A stretch of 64,000 nt of DNA from Burkholderia metallica (GCF_902832845.1 NZ_CADFDB010000003.1:310001-374000), one strand, 5' to 3'; counted from the first letter of the stretch, positions 52,714 through 62,789 are shown. Numbers and translations are program-made. Notes: generated from the letters alone by a model not told the origin.

Positions 52714-55515
52714 TCAACTCTCCGTTTCAACCGAGCCGAACACGCGCGTCCACAGCGCCGTCACGGCCGCCCGCTCGTCGGCCACCACGGCCGGATCGAC
52801 CCGCGCCTTCTCCATCCCGTCGAGCCGCAGCTTGTGCTGCAGTTTCCGGTACGTACGGTAGGCGGCGCCGACGCGCTCGGCCTCGTCCTCGCCCATCAGC
52901 CCGAAGCGCGCGACCTCGCGCAAGAGCGCGATATTGCCCGTGTTGCGGATCAGCTCGGCATCGCTCGACGCGTGCAGCAGCACCCAGTACTGGACGATGA
53001 ACTCGATGTCGACCATCCCGCCGCGGTCGTGCTTCAGGTCGAACAGCTCGGTCTGGTTCGGGTGGCCGGCAAACACCTTGCCGCGCATGTCGACGATTTC
53101 CTTCGCGAGCACGGCGCCGTCGCGCGGGGTCGTCAGCACCTGCTGGCGGATCGCCTCGAAATCCGCGCCGATCTGCGCGTCGCCCGCGCTGTAGCGGGCG
53201 CGAGTCAATGCTTGGTGCTCCCAGACCCACGCGGTGTTCGCGGCGTCGCCCTCGCGCAGCTGGTAGCGGCGGAACGCGTCGAGATCGGTGACGAGCAGCC
53301 CCGCTTCGCCGTTCGGCCGCAGCCGCAGGTCGATGTCGAACAGCGCGCCGGCCCCGGTCGCGGTGGTGAGCCACGTGATCAGGCGCCGCGTGAAGGTCGT
53401 GTAGACGTCCGCCGAGCGCTCGTCGGCGTCGTCGTACAGAAAGATCAGGTCGAGATCGGATGCGTAGCCGAGCTCCTTGCCGCCCAGCTTGCCGTACGCG
53501 ATCACCGCGAACTTCGGCACGTCGCGATGGCGCTTCGCGAGCTGCGACCAGACGACCTCGATCGTCACGTCGAGCACCGCGTCGGCCAGCTCGGACAACC
53601 GGTCGCTCACGTGCTCGACCGACAGTTGCCCGGCCAGATCGATCAGCAGGATTCGGAACACCTCCGCGTGCTGCGCGTGCCGCAGCAGGTCCATCTGCTG
53701 CTCGGGGCCGTCGGCCGCGGCGAGGCGCGCGCGCAGCGCGTCCTTGAACGCCGGCCAGTCGAACGGGCTGGCGATCGCCTCGTCGTCGAGCAGCTCGTCG
53801 AGCAGTTGCGGGTGGCGGATCAGGTAGCCGCCGCCCCAGCGCGTCGCCCCGAGCACCGACAGCACGCGGTCGAGCGCGGCCGGGTATTCGGTCAGCAGCG
53901 CGAGATAGACCCCGCGCCGGCTGACCGTCTCGAGCAGGTCGAACAGGCGCACGATCGTGTCGTCGCGGCGCGCGGCGTCGATCTTCGGCGCGGCGTCGAG
54001 CGCCCGCTGCGCGACGCTGTCGAAGCGCTGCCGGCTCTTTTCCGGCAGGCCCGTGTAGCGCGAGGACTGCCAGATCGCGCGCAACCGCGCGAGCACGGCG
54101 GCCGGATCGGTAAAGCCGAGGCCGTCGAGACGCGCGACCAGCGCGTCGTCCTCGCCGTCGTCGGCCAGCGCACCGCTCCAGATCCATGCGGCCGCCGTGT
54201 CGTCACCGGCCGCGCAGGGCATGCCGCTCGCCTTGTCGGCAAAAATCTGGTCGAACTGCGCCTCGACGAACGTGCGGTGGCCGTCCAGCACCGTCATCAG
54301 CGCCGCATAGTCGGCAAAACCGAGCGACGCGGCCAGCGCCGCGCGTTCGCCGGGCTCGACCGGCATCGCATGCGTCTGCGCGTCGTCGCGGTACTGCAGC
54401 CGGTGCTCGAGCGTGCGCAGGAAGTTGTACGCGTCGGTCAGGCGGGCGCGCACATCGTCGCCGATCAGCCCGCGCGCCTGCGCATGGCGCAGCACCGCGA
54501 GCGTCGGCCGCACGCGGAATTCCGCATCCTGGCCGCCGCGGATCAGCTGGAACACCTGCGCGCTGAACTCGATCTCGCGGATGCCGCCGCGCCCGAGCTT
54601 GATGTCGTCGGCCTTGTCGGGCCGCATCGACGCCCGGCGCGCGGCTTCGTGACGAATCTGCTGGTGCAGCGAACGAATCGCGCCGATCACGCCGAAATCG
54701 AGATAGCGCCGGTACACGAACGGCTTGACGATCGATTCGAGCTGCGACGCCAGCCGCTGCGCCGCGTCGCTGTCGCCTTCCGACACGAGCCTGCCCTTGA
54801 TCCACGCGTAGCGCTCCCACTCGCGCCCCTGCACGTAGAAATACTCTTCGAGCATCCCGAGGCTGCAGACGAGCGGCCCCGAATCGCCGTTCGGGCGCAG
54901 CCGCATGTCGACGCGAAACACGTAGCCGTCGGCGGTAACCTCCGACAGCACGCCGATCAGGCGCCGGCCGAGCCGCGTGAAGTATTCCTGCGTGGACAGC
55001 GGCGAACGCGTGCCGCCGGTCGTCTCGCCGTCGTCCTCGTAGACGAAGATCAGGTCGATGTCCGACGACACGTTCAACTCGCGGCCACCGAGCTTGCCCA
55101 TCCCGACCACGCCGAGCACGACGCGCTGGCCGTCGGCGCCGCGCGGCTCGCCGTACAGCGCCTCGAGTTCGGCCGACAGCAGCGCGAGCGAGCGCTGCAC
55201 GGCCACTTCGGCGAGATCGGTCATCGCGCCCGTCACCTCGGCGACGTCCGCCAGCCCGCGCAGGTCGCGCTCCGCCACGGCGCCGAATGCCTCGGCCCGC
55301 AGTTGCCGCAGCGCGCGCTTCAGTTGCTCCTCGGTCGGCGCGGCCGTGCCGGCCGGCGTCGCGAGCAGTTCGGTCAGGCGCGCGTCGAGCTGCGCGCGAC
55401 CGAGCGGCGCGGCGGCCCACGCGGCGACCTGGTCGGCCAGCGCGGGTCGCGCGGCCGCCGCGCGGGCCAGGTAACGGGAATAGGACGTGCAGATCAGGGC
55501 GGAAGCGTCGGTCAT
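52714..55515 (-). CDS. glnE: Glutamine synthetase adenylyltransferase/deadenylase
   Basis: Switches glutamine synthetase off and on by adding or removing AMP, under PII control. The 933-residue protein has two nucleotidyltransferase modules: the N-terminal (deadenylylase) with GMGKLGGRELNVSSDIDLIF and the C-terminal (adenylylase) with YGKLGGKELGYASDLDLIF, each keeping the DxD pair, separated by the regulatory linker. ATG 55515 is chosen: the product has normal length, and 77 earlier codons show only low-complexity Arg/Gly. A divergent 230-base region separates it from yhdP. Confidence 0.97.
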   Translation of the reverse strand: MTDASALICTSYSRYLARAAAARPALADQVAAWAAAPLGRAQLDARLTELLATPAGTAAPTEEQLKRALRQLRAEAFGAVAERDLRGLADVAEVTGAMTDLAEVAVQRSLALLSAELEALYGEPRGADGQRVVLGVVGMGKLGGRELNVSSDIDLIFVYEDDGETTGGTRSPLSTQEYFTRLGRRLIGVLSEVTADGYVFRVDMRLRPNGDSGPLVCSLGMLEEYFYVQGREWERYAWIKGRLVSEGDSDAAQRLASQLESIVKPFVYRRYLDFGVIGAIRSLHQQIRHEAARRASMRPDKADDIKLGRGGIREIEFSAQVFQLIRGGQDAEFRVRPTLAVLRHAQARGLIGDDVRARLTDAYNFLRTLEHRLQYRDDAQTHAMPVEPGERAALAASLGFADYAALMTVLDGHRTFVEAQFDQIFADKASGMPCAAGDDTAAAWIWSGALADDGEDDALVARLDGLGFTDPAAVLARLRAIWQSSRYTGLPEKSRQRFDSVAQRALDAAPKIDAARRDDTIVRLFDLLETVSRRGVYLALLTEYPAALDRVLSVLGATRWGGGYLIRHPQLLDELLDDEAIASPFDWPAFKDALRARLAAADGPEQQMDLLRHAQHAEVFRILLIDLAGQLSVEHVSDRLSELADAVLDVTIEVVWSQLAKRHRDVPKFAVIAYGKLGGKELGYASDLDLIFLYDDADERSADVYTTFTRRLITWLTTATGAGALFDIDLRLRPNGEAGLLVTDLDAFRRYQLREGDAANTAWVWEHQALTRARYSAGDAQIGADFEAIRQQVLTTPRDGAVLAKEIVDMRGKVFAGHPNQTELFDLKHDRGGMVDIEFIVQYWVLLHASSDAELIRNTGNIALLREVARFGLMGEDEAERVGAAYRTYRKLQHKLRLDGMEKARVDPAVVADERAAVTALWTRVFGSVETES

Positions 55516-55744
55516 CGAGAAGCGGGCCTGGCGGAAAGGCCGGCCGGCACCGGAAGCGCATGCGCGCCCCGCGCCCGGCCGGCCCCATGGACTCGGCGCG
55601 GCATCGCGGAACGCAGGTGCGCCCGTCGCGAAACCGCGCGCCGGAAAGCCCGTGCCGCGCTGCCGCAACGGCCGCCGGCACGAACCCGTGTGATACATTT
55701 CAACGTCAGTCTGCAAAACTACCATATCGCCGCCCGTCCGCCGC

Positions 55745-58700
55745 ATGTCCGACCGTCAGGAATCCGCCGTAGCTGCGCCCGAAGCGGGACCTCCGAAGCA
55801 CGATCATCCGGTCCTGCGCCGCGTGTTCAGGGTGACGCTGGCAGTCGGGATCGGCACCTACTTCGTCGCGGCCGGCGCGTTCCTCGGGCTGCGCTACGTA
55901 GTGCTGCCCCGCATCGACGAATTCCGCCCGCGCATCGAGCAGGCGGTGTCCGACAAGCTCCACGCGCAGCTTTCGATCGGCAAGCTTTCTCCCAGCTGGT
56001 CCGGCATGCAGCCGGGCGTCGAACTCACGAACCTGACGATCCGCGGCCGCGACGGCCAGGTCGCGCTGTCGGTGCCGCACGCGACGGCCGCGCTGTCGTG
56101 GCTGTCGCTGCTGCGGCTGTCGCCCGCGCTGTCGAGCCTGATCGTCGACCAGCCCGACCTCGTCGTCGCGCGTACGGCCGACGGCTCGCTGAGCATCGCC
56201 GGCGTCGGCGTGGCGACCACCCACGGCGGCAACGACACGTTCGGCACGTGGCTGCTGAAGCAGGAGGCGATCGTGCTGCGTGGCGGCACGCTGCGCTGGC
56301 GCGACGCGCAGCACGATGCGCCGGAACTCGTGCTGTCGGGCATCCGGCTCGCGGTACTCAACGACGGCCGCGTGCACAAGGCCGCGCTGCAGGCGCCCGC
56401 GAACGGCACGCTGCTGCTCGGCCCGCTCGATTTCCGCGCGCGCTTCAGGCACAAGCCGCTCGCGCCGGTCGGCAAGCCGTCGAACTGGACGGGCGATGCG
56501 TACCTGTCGACGGGCCCGGTCGACCTGCAGACACTCGCGCGCTACCTCGACATGCCGCTCACGATTCACGCGGGCCGGATCGACAACGCGATCTGGGCCA
56601 CCTTCGGCGACGGCCACCTGCACTCGGCGGGCGGCAACCTGCAGGGCGCGGACGTCGCGCTGCGCGTGCGCCCGACGCAGCCGCGGCTCGACGTGCCGAC
56701 GGTCGGCTTCGGCTGGGACATGCAGCTCGACGCCGGCCACGACTACATGCTGCACCTGACGCGCTTCAACGCGGAGCTCGGCCAGCCGCCGCTGCCGGAC
56801 GGCACGCCGCTCGCCCGCTCGCTCGCGCTGTCGACGCTGACGGCCCGCTACCGCGTGCCGACCGCGAACCAGGGGCAGTTGCTCAGTGTCGTCGGCGACC
56901 GCGTCGATCTCGGCATCCTCAGCGAGTTCATCCGCGGGCTGCCGCTGTCGGCGCGCCTGCGCAACGAGCTGATCAAGCTCGACCCGCGCGGGATGGTGTC
57001 GAACTATCACATCGAGGTCGAGCGCGCGAAACCCGCGCATGCCGATCTCGCCGACGAGGAGCGGCGCATGGGCGCCGCGCCGATCGTCCGCTACCGTTTC
57101 CTCGGCGACCTGCAAGGCATCAGCTTCGCCGCGCAGGAGCCGCCGCCCGGGCTCTCGCCGCGCGGCCACCCGCGCGCCGGCTGGCCGGGCGTCGAGAACC
57201 TGTGGGGTCGCGTCGATGCGAGCGAGACGGGCGGCTCCGCGCATATCGACACGGTCGACGCAGCCGTCACGGTGCCGGGCGAATTCGACGAGCCGCGCCT
57301 GACGTTCGACCGGCTGCGCGGCAACGCGAAATGGGCGATCACGCCCGCGCCCGGCGACAAGCATGCGCGCGTCGACGTCTCGCTGTCCGACCTGTTCGTG
57401 TCGAACCCCGATGCCGAAATTGCGGTGTCGGGCTCGTACACGAACCCCGGCCACGGCCGCGGCTCGCTCGACCTGCGCGCCGATTTCGCGCGCGCGTCGG
57501 TCGCGCGCATTCCGCGCTACCTGCCGACCGGGATGTCCGAGCACCTGCGCGACTATCTCGGCCACGCACTGCAGGACGGCAAGGTGACCAAGGGCGCGTC
57601 GATCGTCGCACGCGGCCCGCTCGAAAAATTTCCGTTCGAACACGAGCCGGACGCCGGCGTGTTCCACATCGTCGCGCCGTTCACCGGCGGCCGCTTCGAG
57701 CCGACGCCGTACCCGCCGCGCAAGCTCGCGAACGGCACGCCAAGCGTCTGGCCGGCGCTCGACGGGATCGACGGCGTGTTCGAGCTCGCGCAGAACAAGC
57801 TGCGCTTCGACATCGGGCGCGCGCACTACAAGCGCGTCGCGTTGACGAAGGTCACGGGCCGCATCGACGATCTCGGCAACCCGACCCACTCGCCGCTGAT
57901 CATCGACGGCCATGCGCAGGGCCCGCTCGCCGACCTGATCGACTACGCGGACAACAGCTCGCTCGGCACGATGAGCGGCCATATCGGCCAGCGGATCGAC
58001 GCGCAGGGGCCCGCGTCGCTCGCGCTCAAGATCACGATTCCGCAGCACGTCGCCCATCCGCATACGCATATCGAAGGGGCGCTCGCATTCGGCGGCAACA
58101 CGCTGTCGACCAGCGGCGTGCCGCCGTTGTCGGCGCTGCGCGGCAGCGTCCGCTTCACCGAGGCCGGCGCGTCGCTGCACGACCTGTCCGGGCGGTTCCT
58201 CGGCGGCCCGGTGCGCGCGAACGGCAACTTCCAGTCGCACGGCCCGTACGCCGTGAACGTCGACGGCCGGCTCGCGCTCGACGCCGCACGCGGGCTGAAT
58301 CTGCACGGCCCCGCCGCCGCGCTGCTCGAGCACGTGGTCGGCGATGCGCCGTACAAGGTCGCCGTGCGCGGCGCGCCGGGCCGGCTGCCCGACGTCAGTG
58401 CGCATTCCGACCTGACGGGTGTCGCGCTGAACTTCCCGGCGCCGTTCGCGAAACCGGCCGGCACGCCGATGCCGTTCAGCTTTACGCTGCAGCCGGCGCC
58501 GCAGGCGGACGGCAAGCGCCTCGAACATGCCGACCTGACGCTCGGCCCCGTGTCGGCCACCTACCTGCTCGACGCGACGCGCGGCCAGCCGCTGCGCGCG
58601 GTACGCGGCGCGATGGGCATCCACCGGATGCCCGACATGCCGCAGGACGGCGTGAGCGCGGCCGTCGACGTCAACGAGCTGGACGCCGATGCGTGGCTCG

Positions 58701-59944
58701 CGCTGGCCCGTACGCTGAAGCCCGACACGCCGCGCGTGCCGGAGCCGCAGAGCGCGCCGCGCGTCGATTTCGCGAGCTTTGCGCCGAAGCGCTTCGCGCT
58801 CCATTTCGGTACGCTGAAGCTGCTCAAGCGCAACTGGGAAAACGTGATCGTCGGCGCGTCGCACGTCGACGAGCTCTGGCAGGCGAACATCGCGTCGAAC
58901 CAGGTGTCGGGCTACCTGTCGTGGGCGCCGGGCGGCGGCCACAACGGCGCGGGCGTGCTGAACGCGCGGCTCGCGAAGCTCGTGATCCCGGACAGCGCGC
59001 AGCACGATCTCGTCGGCCGCGCGATGAACCTGCCGACGCCGACCGATCGCCCGATGCCGTCGATCGACCTGATCGTCGACCAGGTCGTCGCGCGCAACCA
59101 CGACATCGGCCGCCTGGTCGTCAACGCGCGCAACATCGACGAAGACGGCACGCCCGTGTGGCAGCTCGACAAGCTGGAGCTGTCGAACCCGGCCGCGAAA
59201 CTGACGGCGACCGGCAACTGGCGCACGTCGCGCCGGGCGCTCGCCCGCGGCGCCGACGAAAGCGATGCGCCGCGCCGCACCGTGTTCGACTTCAAGCTCG
59301 ACATCGACAACGCGGGCGCGCTGCTCGATCGCGTCGGCCTGCCGCGCACGCTCGCGGACGGCCACGGCTCGGTCACCGGCAAGGTGGGCTGGCGCGGCGG
59401 CCCGACCGCGCTCGACTTCCCGTCGCTCGGCGGCCAGATCGCGCTCGATCTCGAACACGGCCAGATCCTGAAGGTCGATCCGGGCGCGGCGAAGCTGCTC
59501 GGCGTGCTGAGCCTGCAGAGCCTCGCGCGCTTCCTGACGCTGAATTTCCGCGACGTGATCGGCAAGGGGCTGCCGTTCGACAAGATCACCGGTACCGGCC
59601 GGATCTCGAACGGGATCGCCCGCACCGACGACTTCTCGATGATGACGGGGCCCGCAAACGTCACCGTACGCGGCGCGGTCGATCTGGGCACCGAGACGCA
59701 GGACCTGCACGCGCACGTCGCGCCGAAAATCAGCGCGGGCGCGGCCGCGATCGGGGCGGCGATCATCAACCCGCTGCTCGGCGTCGGCGTGCTGGCCGCG
59801 AACTACGCGCTGTCGGAGACGCTGTCGCACGCGTTCGCGCTCGACTACGCGATCACCGGCTCGTGGGCGCACCCGCACATCGAGCGGGTGCGGGGCGATC
59901 AGGGTAAGATGAATCACGGTCCGGCCGATGCGGCGAGTCATTGA
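55745..59944 (+). CDS. yhdP: YhdP-family AsmA-like envelope protein
   Basis: Very large envelope protein of the AsmA/YhdP family, which moves phospholipids from the inner to the outer membrane across the periplasm. The 1399-residue protein has one N-terminal membrane anchor (about residues 28-52), then a long beta-rich periplasmic body of repeated short motifs, and an AsmA-like C-terminal domain (GLPFDKITGTGRISNGIARTD region near 1275-1295 and a hydrophobic GAAIGAAIINPLLGVGVLA stretch). Length and layout match YhdP of about 1270-1400 residues. The antisense frames along it are shadows. Confidence 0.93.
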   Translation: MSDRQESAVAAPEAGPPKHDHPVLRRVFRVTLAVGIGTYFVAAGAFLGLRYVVLPRIDEFRPRIEQAVSDKLHAQLSIGKLSPSWSGMQPGVELTNLTIRGRDGQVALSVPHATAALSWLSLLRLSPALSSLIVDQPDLVVARTADGSLSIAGVGVATTHGGNDTFGTWLLKQEAIVLRGGTLRWRDAQHDAPELVLSGIRLAVLNDGRVHKAALQAPANGTLLLGPLDFRARFRHKPLAPVGKPSNWTGDAYLSTGPVDLQTLARYLDMPLTIHAGRIDNAIWATFGDGHLHSAGGNLQGADVALRVRPTQPRLDVPTVGFGWDMQLDAGHDYMLHLTRFNAELGQPPLPDGTPLARSLALSTLTARYRVPTANQGQLLSVVGDRVDLGILSEFIRGLPLSARLRNELIKLDPRGMVSNYHIEVERAKPAHADLADEERRMGAAPIVRYRFLGDLQGISFAAQEPPPGLSPRGHPRAGWPGVENLWGRVDASETGGSAHIDTVDAAVTVPGEFDEPRLTFDRLRGNAKWAITPAPGDKHARVDVSLSDLFVSNPDAEIAVSGSYTNPGHGRGSLDLRADFARASVARIPRYLPTGMSEHLRDYLGHALQDGKVTKGASIVARGPLEKFPFEHEPDAGVFHIVAPFTGGRFEPTPYPPRKLANGTPSVWPALDGIDGVFELAQNKLRFDIGRAHYKRVALTKVTGRIDDLGNPTHSPLIIDGHAQGPLADLIDYADNSSLGTMSGHIGQRIDAQGPASLALKITIPQHVAHPHTHIEGALAFGGNTLSTSGVPPLSALRGSVRFTEAGASLHDLSGRFLGGPVRANGNFQSHGPYAVNVDGRLALDAARGLNLHGPAAALLEHVVGDAPYKVAVRGAPGRLPDVSAHSDLTGVALNFPAPFAKPAGTPMPFSFTLQPAPQADGKRLEHADLTLGPVSATYLLDATRGQPLRAVRGAMGIHRMPDMPQDGVSAAVDVNELDADAWLALARTLKPDTPRVPEPQSAPRVDFASFAPKRFALHFGTLKLLKRNWENVIVGASHVDELWQANIASNQVSGYLSWAPGGGHNGAGVLNARLAKLVIPDSAQHDLVGRAMNLPTPTDRPMPSIDLIVDQVVARNHDIGRLVVNARNIDEDGTPVWQLDKLELSNPAAKLTATGNWRTSRRALARGADESDAPRRTVFDFKLDIDNAGALLDRVGLPRTLADGHGSVTGKVGWRGGPTALDFPSLGGQIALDLEHGQILKVDPGAAKLLGVLSLQSLARFLTLNFRDVIGKGLPFDKITGTGRISNGIARTDDFSMMTGPANVTVRGAVDLGTETQDLHAHVAPKISAGAAAIGAAIINPLLGVGVLAANYALSETLSHAFALDYAITGSWAHPHIERVRGDQGKMNHGPADAASH

Positions 59945-60007
59945 GCCGCGCATCGAACCGCGCACGGTGCCGGGCCGCACCCCATTTATCACGCAACCGA
60001 TCCTGCG

Positions 60008-60835
60008 ATGACCGACCTTACCCGTTCCGCCACGCCCTTCCGGGTCGCCGCGCTGCAGATGGTGAGCACGCCGGACGTCACACGCAATCTCGACGAAGCG
60101 CGCCGCCTGATCGCGGAAGCCGCCGGCGAAGGCGCACGGCTCGTGCTGCTGCCCGAATACTTCTGCTTCATGGGTCAGCGCGACACCGACAAGCTCGCGC
60201 TCGCCGAGCCTTACCAGGACGGCCCGATCCAGCGCTTCCTGGCGGACGCCGCGCGCCGCCACGGCGTCTGGGTGATCGGTGGCACGCTGCCGCTGAAGGC
60301 GCCGGAGGCCGATCGCGTGCTCAACACGACGCTCGTCTTCGATCCGTCCGGCAACGAGGCCGCGCGCTACGACAAGATCCACCTGTTCAACTTCGAGAAG
60401 GGCGACGAATCGTTCGACGAGGCGCGCACGATCCGCGCGGGCGACACGGTCGTCGCGTTCGACGCGCCGTTCGGGCGGGTCGGCCTGTCGGTCTGTTACG
60501 ATCTCCGCTTTCCGGAGCTGTATCGCCGCCTGGGCGACTGCGCGCTGATCGTCGTGCCGTCGGCGTTTACGTATACGACGGGCCGCGCGCACTGGGAAAC
60601 GCTGCTGCGCGCGCGGGCCGTCGAGAACCAGTGTTACGTGCTCGCGGCCGCACAAGGCGGCAAGCACGAGAACGGCCGGCGCACGTGGGGTCACAGCATG
60701 CTGATCGACCCGTGGGGCGAGATCGTCGCGGTCCGCGACGTGGGCGCCAGCGTCGTGCTCGGCGCGATCGACCCGCAGCGCATCGCCGATGTGCGCCAGA
60801 GCCTGCCCGCGTGGCGACACCGCGTGCTGACCTGA
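60008..60835 (+). CDS. Carbon-nitrogen hydrolase, nitrilase superfamily (Nit1/YbeM-like)
   Basis: Amidase of the nitrilase superfamily; close relatives remove deaminated glutathione or act as omega-amidases. The 275-residue protein has the complete Glu-Lys-Cys triad: Glu50 in LLPEYFCFMG, Lys123 in RYDKIHLFNF and Cys163 in GLSVCYDLRFPELYR. It lies 63 bases after yhdP and 85 before tldD, an order common in beta-proteobacteria. The deaminated-glutathione amidase role is the best guess from subfamily features. Confidence 0.9.
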   Translation: MTDLTRSATPFRVAALQMVSTPDVTRNLDEARRLIAEAAGEGARLVLLPEYFCFMGQRDTDKLALAEPYQDGPIQRFLADAARRHGVWVIGGTLPLKAPEADRVLNTTLVFDPSGNEAARYDKIHLFNFEKGDESFDEARTIRAGDTVVAFDAPFGRVGLSVCYDLRFPELYRRLGDCALIVVPSAFTYTTGRAHWETLLRARAVENQCYVLAAAQGGKHENGRRTWGHSMLIDPWGEIVAVRDVGASVVLGAIDPQRIADVRQSLPAWRHRVLT

Positions 60836-60920
60836 ATTCGCCGCGCTGCTTGAAACGCCGCGCGACCAACCCATCTGCCCAGCAGCACCCGACAACTTTT
60901 TGAGAACCCCCGATATCCGC

Positions 60921-62387
60921 ATGAACATCATCGAACCCGGCATCCGCAACCTCGCGCTGGCGAAGGACATCCTGCTCACGCCGTACGGCCTCGACGAAAG
61001 CCTGCTCACGCGCACGATCGCCGACATCTTCACGCATCGCGTCGACTACGCGGACCTGTACTTCCAGGCGACCCGCAGCGAAGCGTGGAGCCTCGAGGAA
61101 GGCATCGTCAAATCGGGCAGCTTCAGCATCGACCAGGGCGTCGGCGTGCGCGCGGTCGCGGGCGACCGCACCGCGTTCGCTTACTCGGACGACCTGTCGC
61201 CGGAAGCGATCGCGCAAGCCGCCGCGGCCACCAAGGCGATCGCGGCGGCCGGCGGCGGCCGCCAGAAGATCAAGGCGGCGACGTCGCTGACGGGCATCTC
61301 GGGCCGCGACCTGTACCTGCCGTCCGATCCGCTCGCGTCGCTCGATGCGACGGCCAAGGTCAAGCTGCTCGAGCGCATCGAGCAGATGGCGCGCGGCCGC
61401 GACCCGCGCATCACGCAGGTGATGGCGGGCCTCGCCGGCGAATACGACGTCGTGCTGGTCGCGCGCAGCGACGGCGCGCTCGCGGCCGACATCCGCCCGC
61501 TCGTGCGCGTGTCCGTCACGGTGATCGCGGAACAGAACGGCCGCCGCGAGATCGGCTCCGGCGGCGGCGGCGGCCGCTTCGACTACGGCTACTTCACCGA
61601 CGACGTGCTGTCGCGCTACGTCGACGACGCCGTGCATGCAGCGCTCGTGAACCTCGACGCCCGCCCCGCGCCGGCCGGCGCGATGACGGTCGTGCTCGGC
61701 CCGGGCTGGCCGGGCGTGCTGCTGCACGAGGCGATCGGCCACGGCCTCGAGGGCGATTTCAACCGCAAGGGTTCGTCGGCGTTCGCCGGCCGGATCGGCG
61801 AGCGGGTCGCCGCGAAGGGCGTGACCGTCGTCGACGACGGCACGCTGCCGAACCGCCGCGGCTCGCTGAACATCGACGACGAAGGCAACCCGACGCAGTG
61901 CACGACGCTGATCGAGGACGGCATCCTGAAGGGCTACATCCAGGACACGCTGAACGCGCGCCTGATGAAGATGCCGGTCACGGGCAACGCGCGGCGCGAG
62001 TCGTACGCGGCGCTGCCGATGCCGCGCATGACGAACACGTACATGCTCAACGGCGACAAGGACCCGCAGGAAATCATCGCGTCGGTGAAGAACGGCCTGT
62101 ACGCGGTGAACTTCGGCGGCGGCCAGGTCGACATCACGAACGGCAAGTTCGTGTTCTCGGCCTCCGAGGCGTACATGATCGAGAACGGCAAGGTCACCTA
62201 CCCGGTGAAGGGCGCGACGCTGATCGGCAGCGGCCCCGAATCGCTGAAGGACGTCAGCATGATCGGTAACGACATGTCGCTCGACAGCGGTGTCGGCGTA
62301 TGCGGCAAGGAAGGCCAGAGCGTGCCGGTCGGCGTCGGCCAGCCGACCCTGCGGATCGACAGGATGACGGTCGGCGGTACGGCATAA
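60921..62387 (+). CDS. tldD: Metalloprotease TldD
   Basis: Zinc protease subunit that with TldE/PmbA forms a tunnel-shaped enzyme degrading unfolded peptides; in E. coli it matures microcin B17 and affects CcdA. The 488-residue protein has the HEAIGHGLEGD zinc motif (HExxxH), GVGVRAVAGDRTAFAYSDD near the N-terminus and a C-terminal IGSGPESLKDVSMIGND. ATG 60921 is preferred over a TTG 21 bases earlier. The partner gene is not in this window. A long-loop inverted repeat follows. Confidence 0.97.
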   Translation: MNIIEPGIRNLALAKDILLTPYGLDESLLTRTIADIFTHRVDYADLYFQATRSEAWSLEEGIVKSGSFSIDQGVGVRAVAGDRTAFAYSDDLSPEAIAQAAAATKAIAAAGGGRQKIKAATSLTGISGRDLYLPSDPLASLDATAKVKLLERIEQMARGRDPRITQVMAGLAGEYDVVLVARSDGALAADIRPLVRVSVTVIAEQNGRREIGSGGGGGRFDYGYFTDDVLSRYVDDAVHAALVNLDARPAPAGAMTVVLGPGWPGVLLHEAIGHGLEGDFNRKGSSAFAGRIGERVAAKGVTVVDDGTLPNRRGSLNIDDEGNPTQCTTLIEDGILKGYIQDTLNARLMKMPVTGNARRESYAALPMPRMTNTYMLNGDKDPQEIIASVKNGLYAVNFGGGQVDITNGKFVFSASEAYMIENGKVTYPVKGATLIGSGPESLKDVSMIGNDMSLDSGVGVCGKEGQSVPVGVGQPTLRIDRMTVGGTA

Positions 62388-62402
62388 CCGCATCGCCGCG
62401 CA

Positions 62403-62440
62403 GACATTCCGCGTATTTTGAAGAAAACGCGCGGAATGTC
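62403..62440 (+). terminator. Inverted repeat after tldD
   Basis: Bases 62403-62413 pair perfectly with 62430-62440 around a 16-base, A/T-rich loop; a short TTTTC follows shortly after. It probably ends the tldD transcript before the aroG promoter. Confidence 0.55.
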
Positions 62441-62461
62441 CGCATTTTCGACCACCCCCGG

Positions 62462-62490
62462 TTGCCAGCCGCGCGGCGACGGGGTATAAA
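62462..62490 (+). promoter_or_regulatory. Sigma-70 promoter of the aroG leader
   Basis: TTGCCA (62462-62467) and TATAAA (62485-62490) are separated by exactly 17 bases. Transcription should begin near 62497, about 30 bases before the leader peptide start. Confidence 0.75.
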
Positions 62491-62527
62491 TTCCGAATCA
62501 ACTTTTTTGACGAACTCCATTTCCGTC

Positions 62528-62593
62528 ATGTCCGCCAAGTTTTACTTTTACTTTTTTTGGCATCTCAGACCGTTGGCGGATCGAGAGGGTTGA
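62528..62593 (+). CDS. aroG attenuator leader peptide
   Basis: A 21-codon open frame whose centre reads KFYFYFFW: four Phe, two Tyr and one Trp codon within eight. Such clusters are the sensor of ribosome-stalling attenuation: when charged aromatic tRNAs are scarce the ribosome pauses here. It lies downstream of a good promoter, spans the first two RNA segments of an attenuator, and is followed by an intrinsic terminator and aroG. The ribosome site before it is weak. It is too short for routine gene calling. Confidence 0.82.
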   Translation: MSAKFYFYFFWHLRPLADREG

Positions 62594-62655
62594 TGGCGCG
62601 TCAAGCGCAACCGAAATTCCCGAAAAAACCGCCGGCGAACCCGGCGGTTTTTTTT
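62531..62655 (+). promoter_or_regulatory. Transcription attenuator of aroG (alternative hairpins)
   Basis: Segment 1 (62531-62538) pairs perfectly with segment 2 (62573-62580). Segment 2, as 62571-62579, can instead pair with segment 3 (62629-62637), nine contiguous pairs including two G-U. Segment 3 is part of the terminator stem (62623-62635 with 62641-62653) that ends in T residues. Stalling at the aromatic codons, which cover segment 1, would free segment 2 to form the antiterminator and allow aroG expression. Confidence 0.78.
62623..62655 (+). terminator. Attenuator terminator before aroG
   Basis: A perfect 13-bp stem (62623-62635 with 62641-62653), 5-base loop, ending in a run of eight T residues. 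It lies 30 bases after the leader peptide stop and 135 bases before aroG. Confidence 0.92.
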
Positions 62656-62789
62656 CGCCCTTCGCCAGCCGGTCGCCGCCGCAGCGACATCGCGGCCCCG
62701 ACCGAAACCACTGAATCGCTTGAATTGATGAATCTGCCGCACGCGCACTCGCACTGACCGAACGGCGCCCGGAACTTAGGAGAAACTGC

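Noticed and set aside
52834-59907. Open frame of 2357 codons on the plus strand across glnE and into yhdP
   Set aside because: It is antisense to glnE and out of frame with yhdP, is dominated by Arg, Ala and Gly, and has no recognisable domain. Stop-free shadow frames are common in very GC-rich DNA.
55706-61033. Open frame of 1775 codons on the minus strand opposite yhdP
   Set aside because: Arg/Val/Ala-rich antisense shadow of a gene with clear family features; no start context and no domain.
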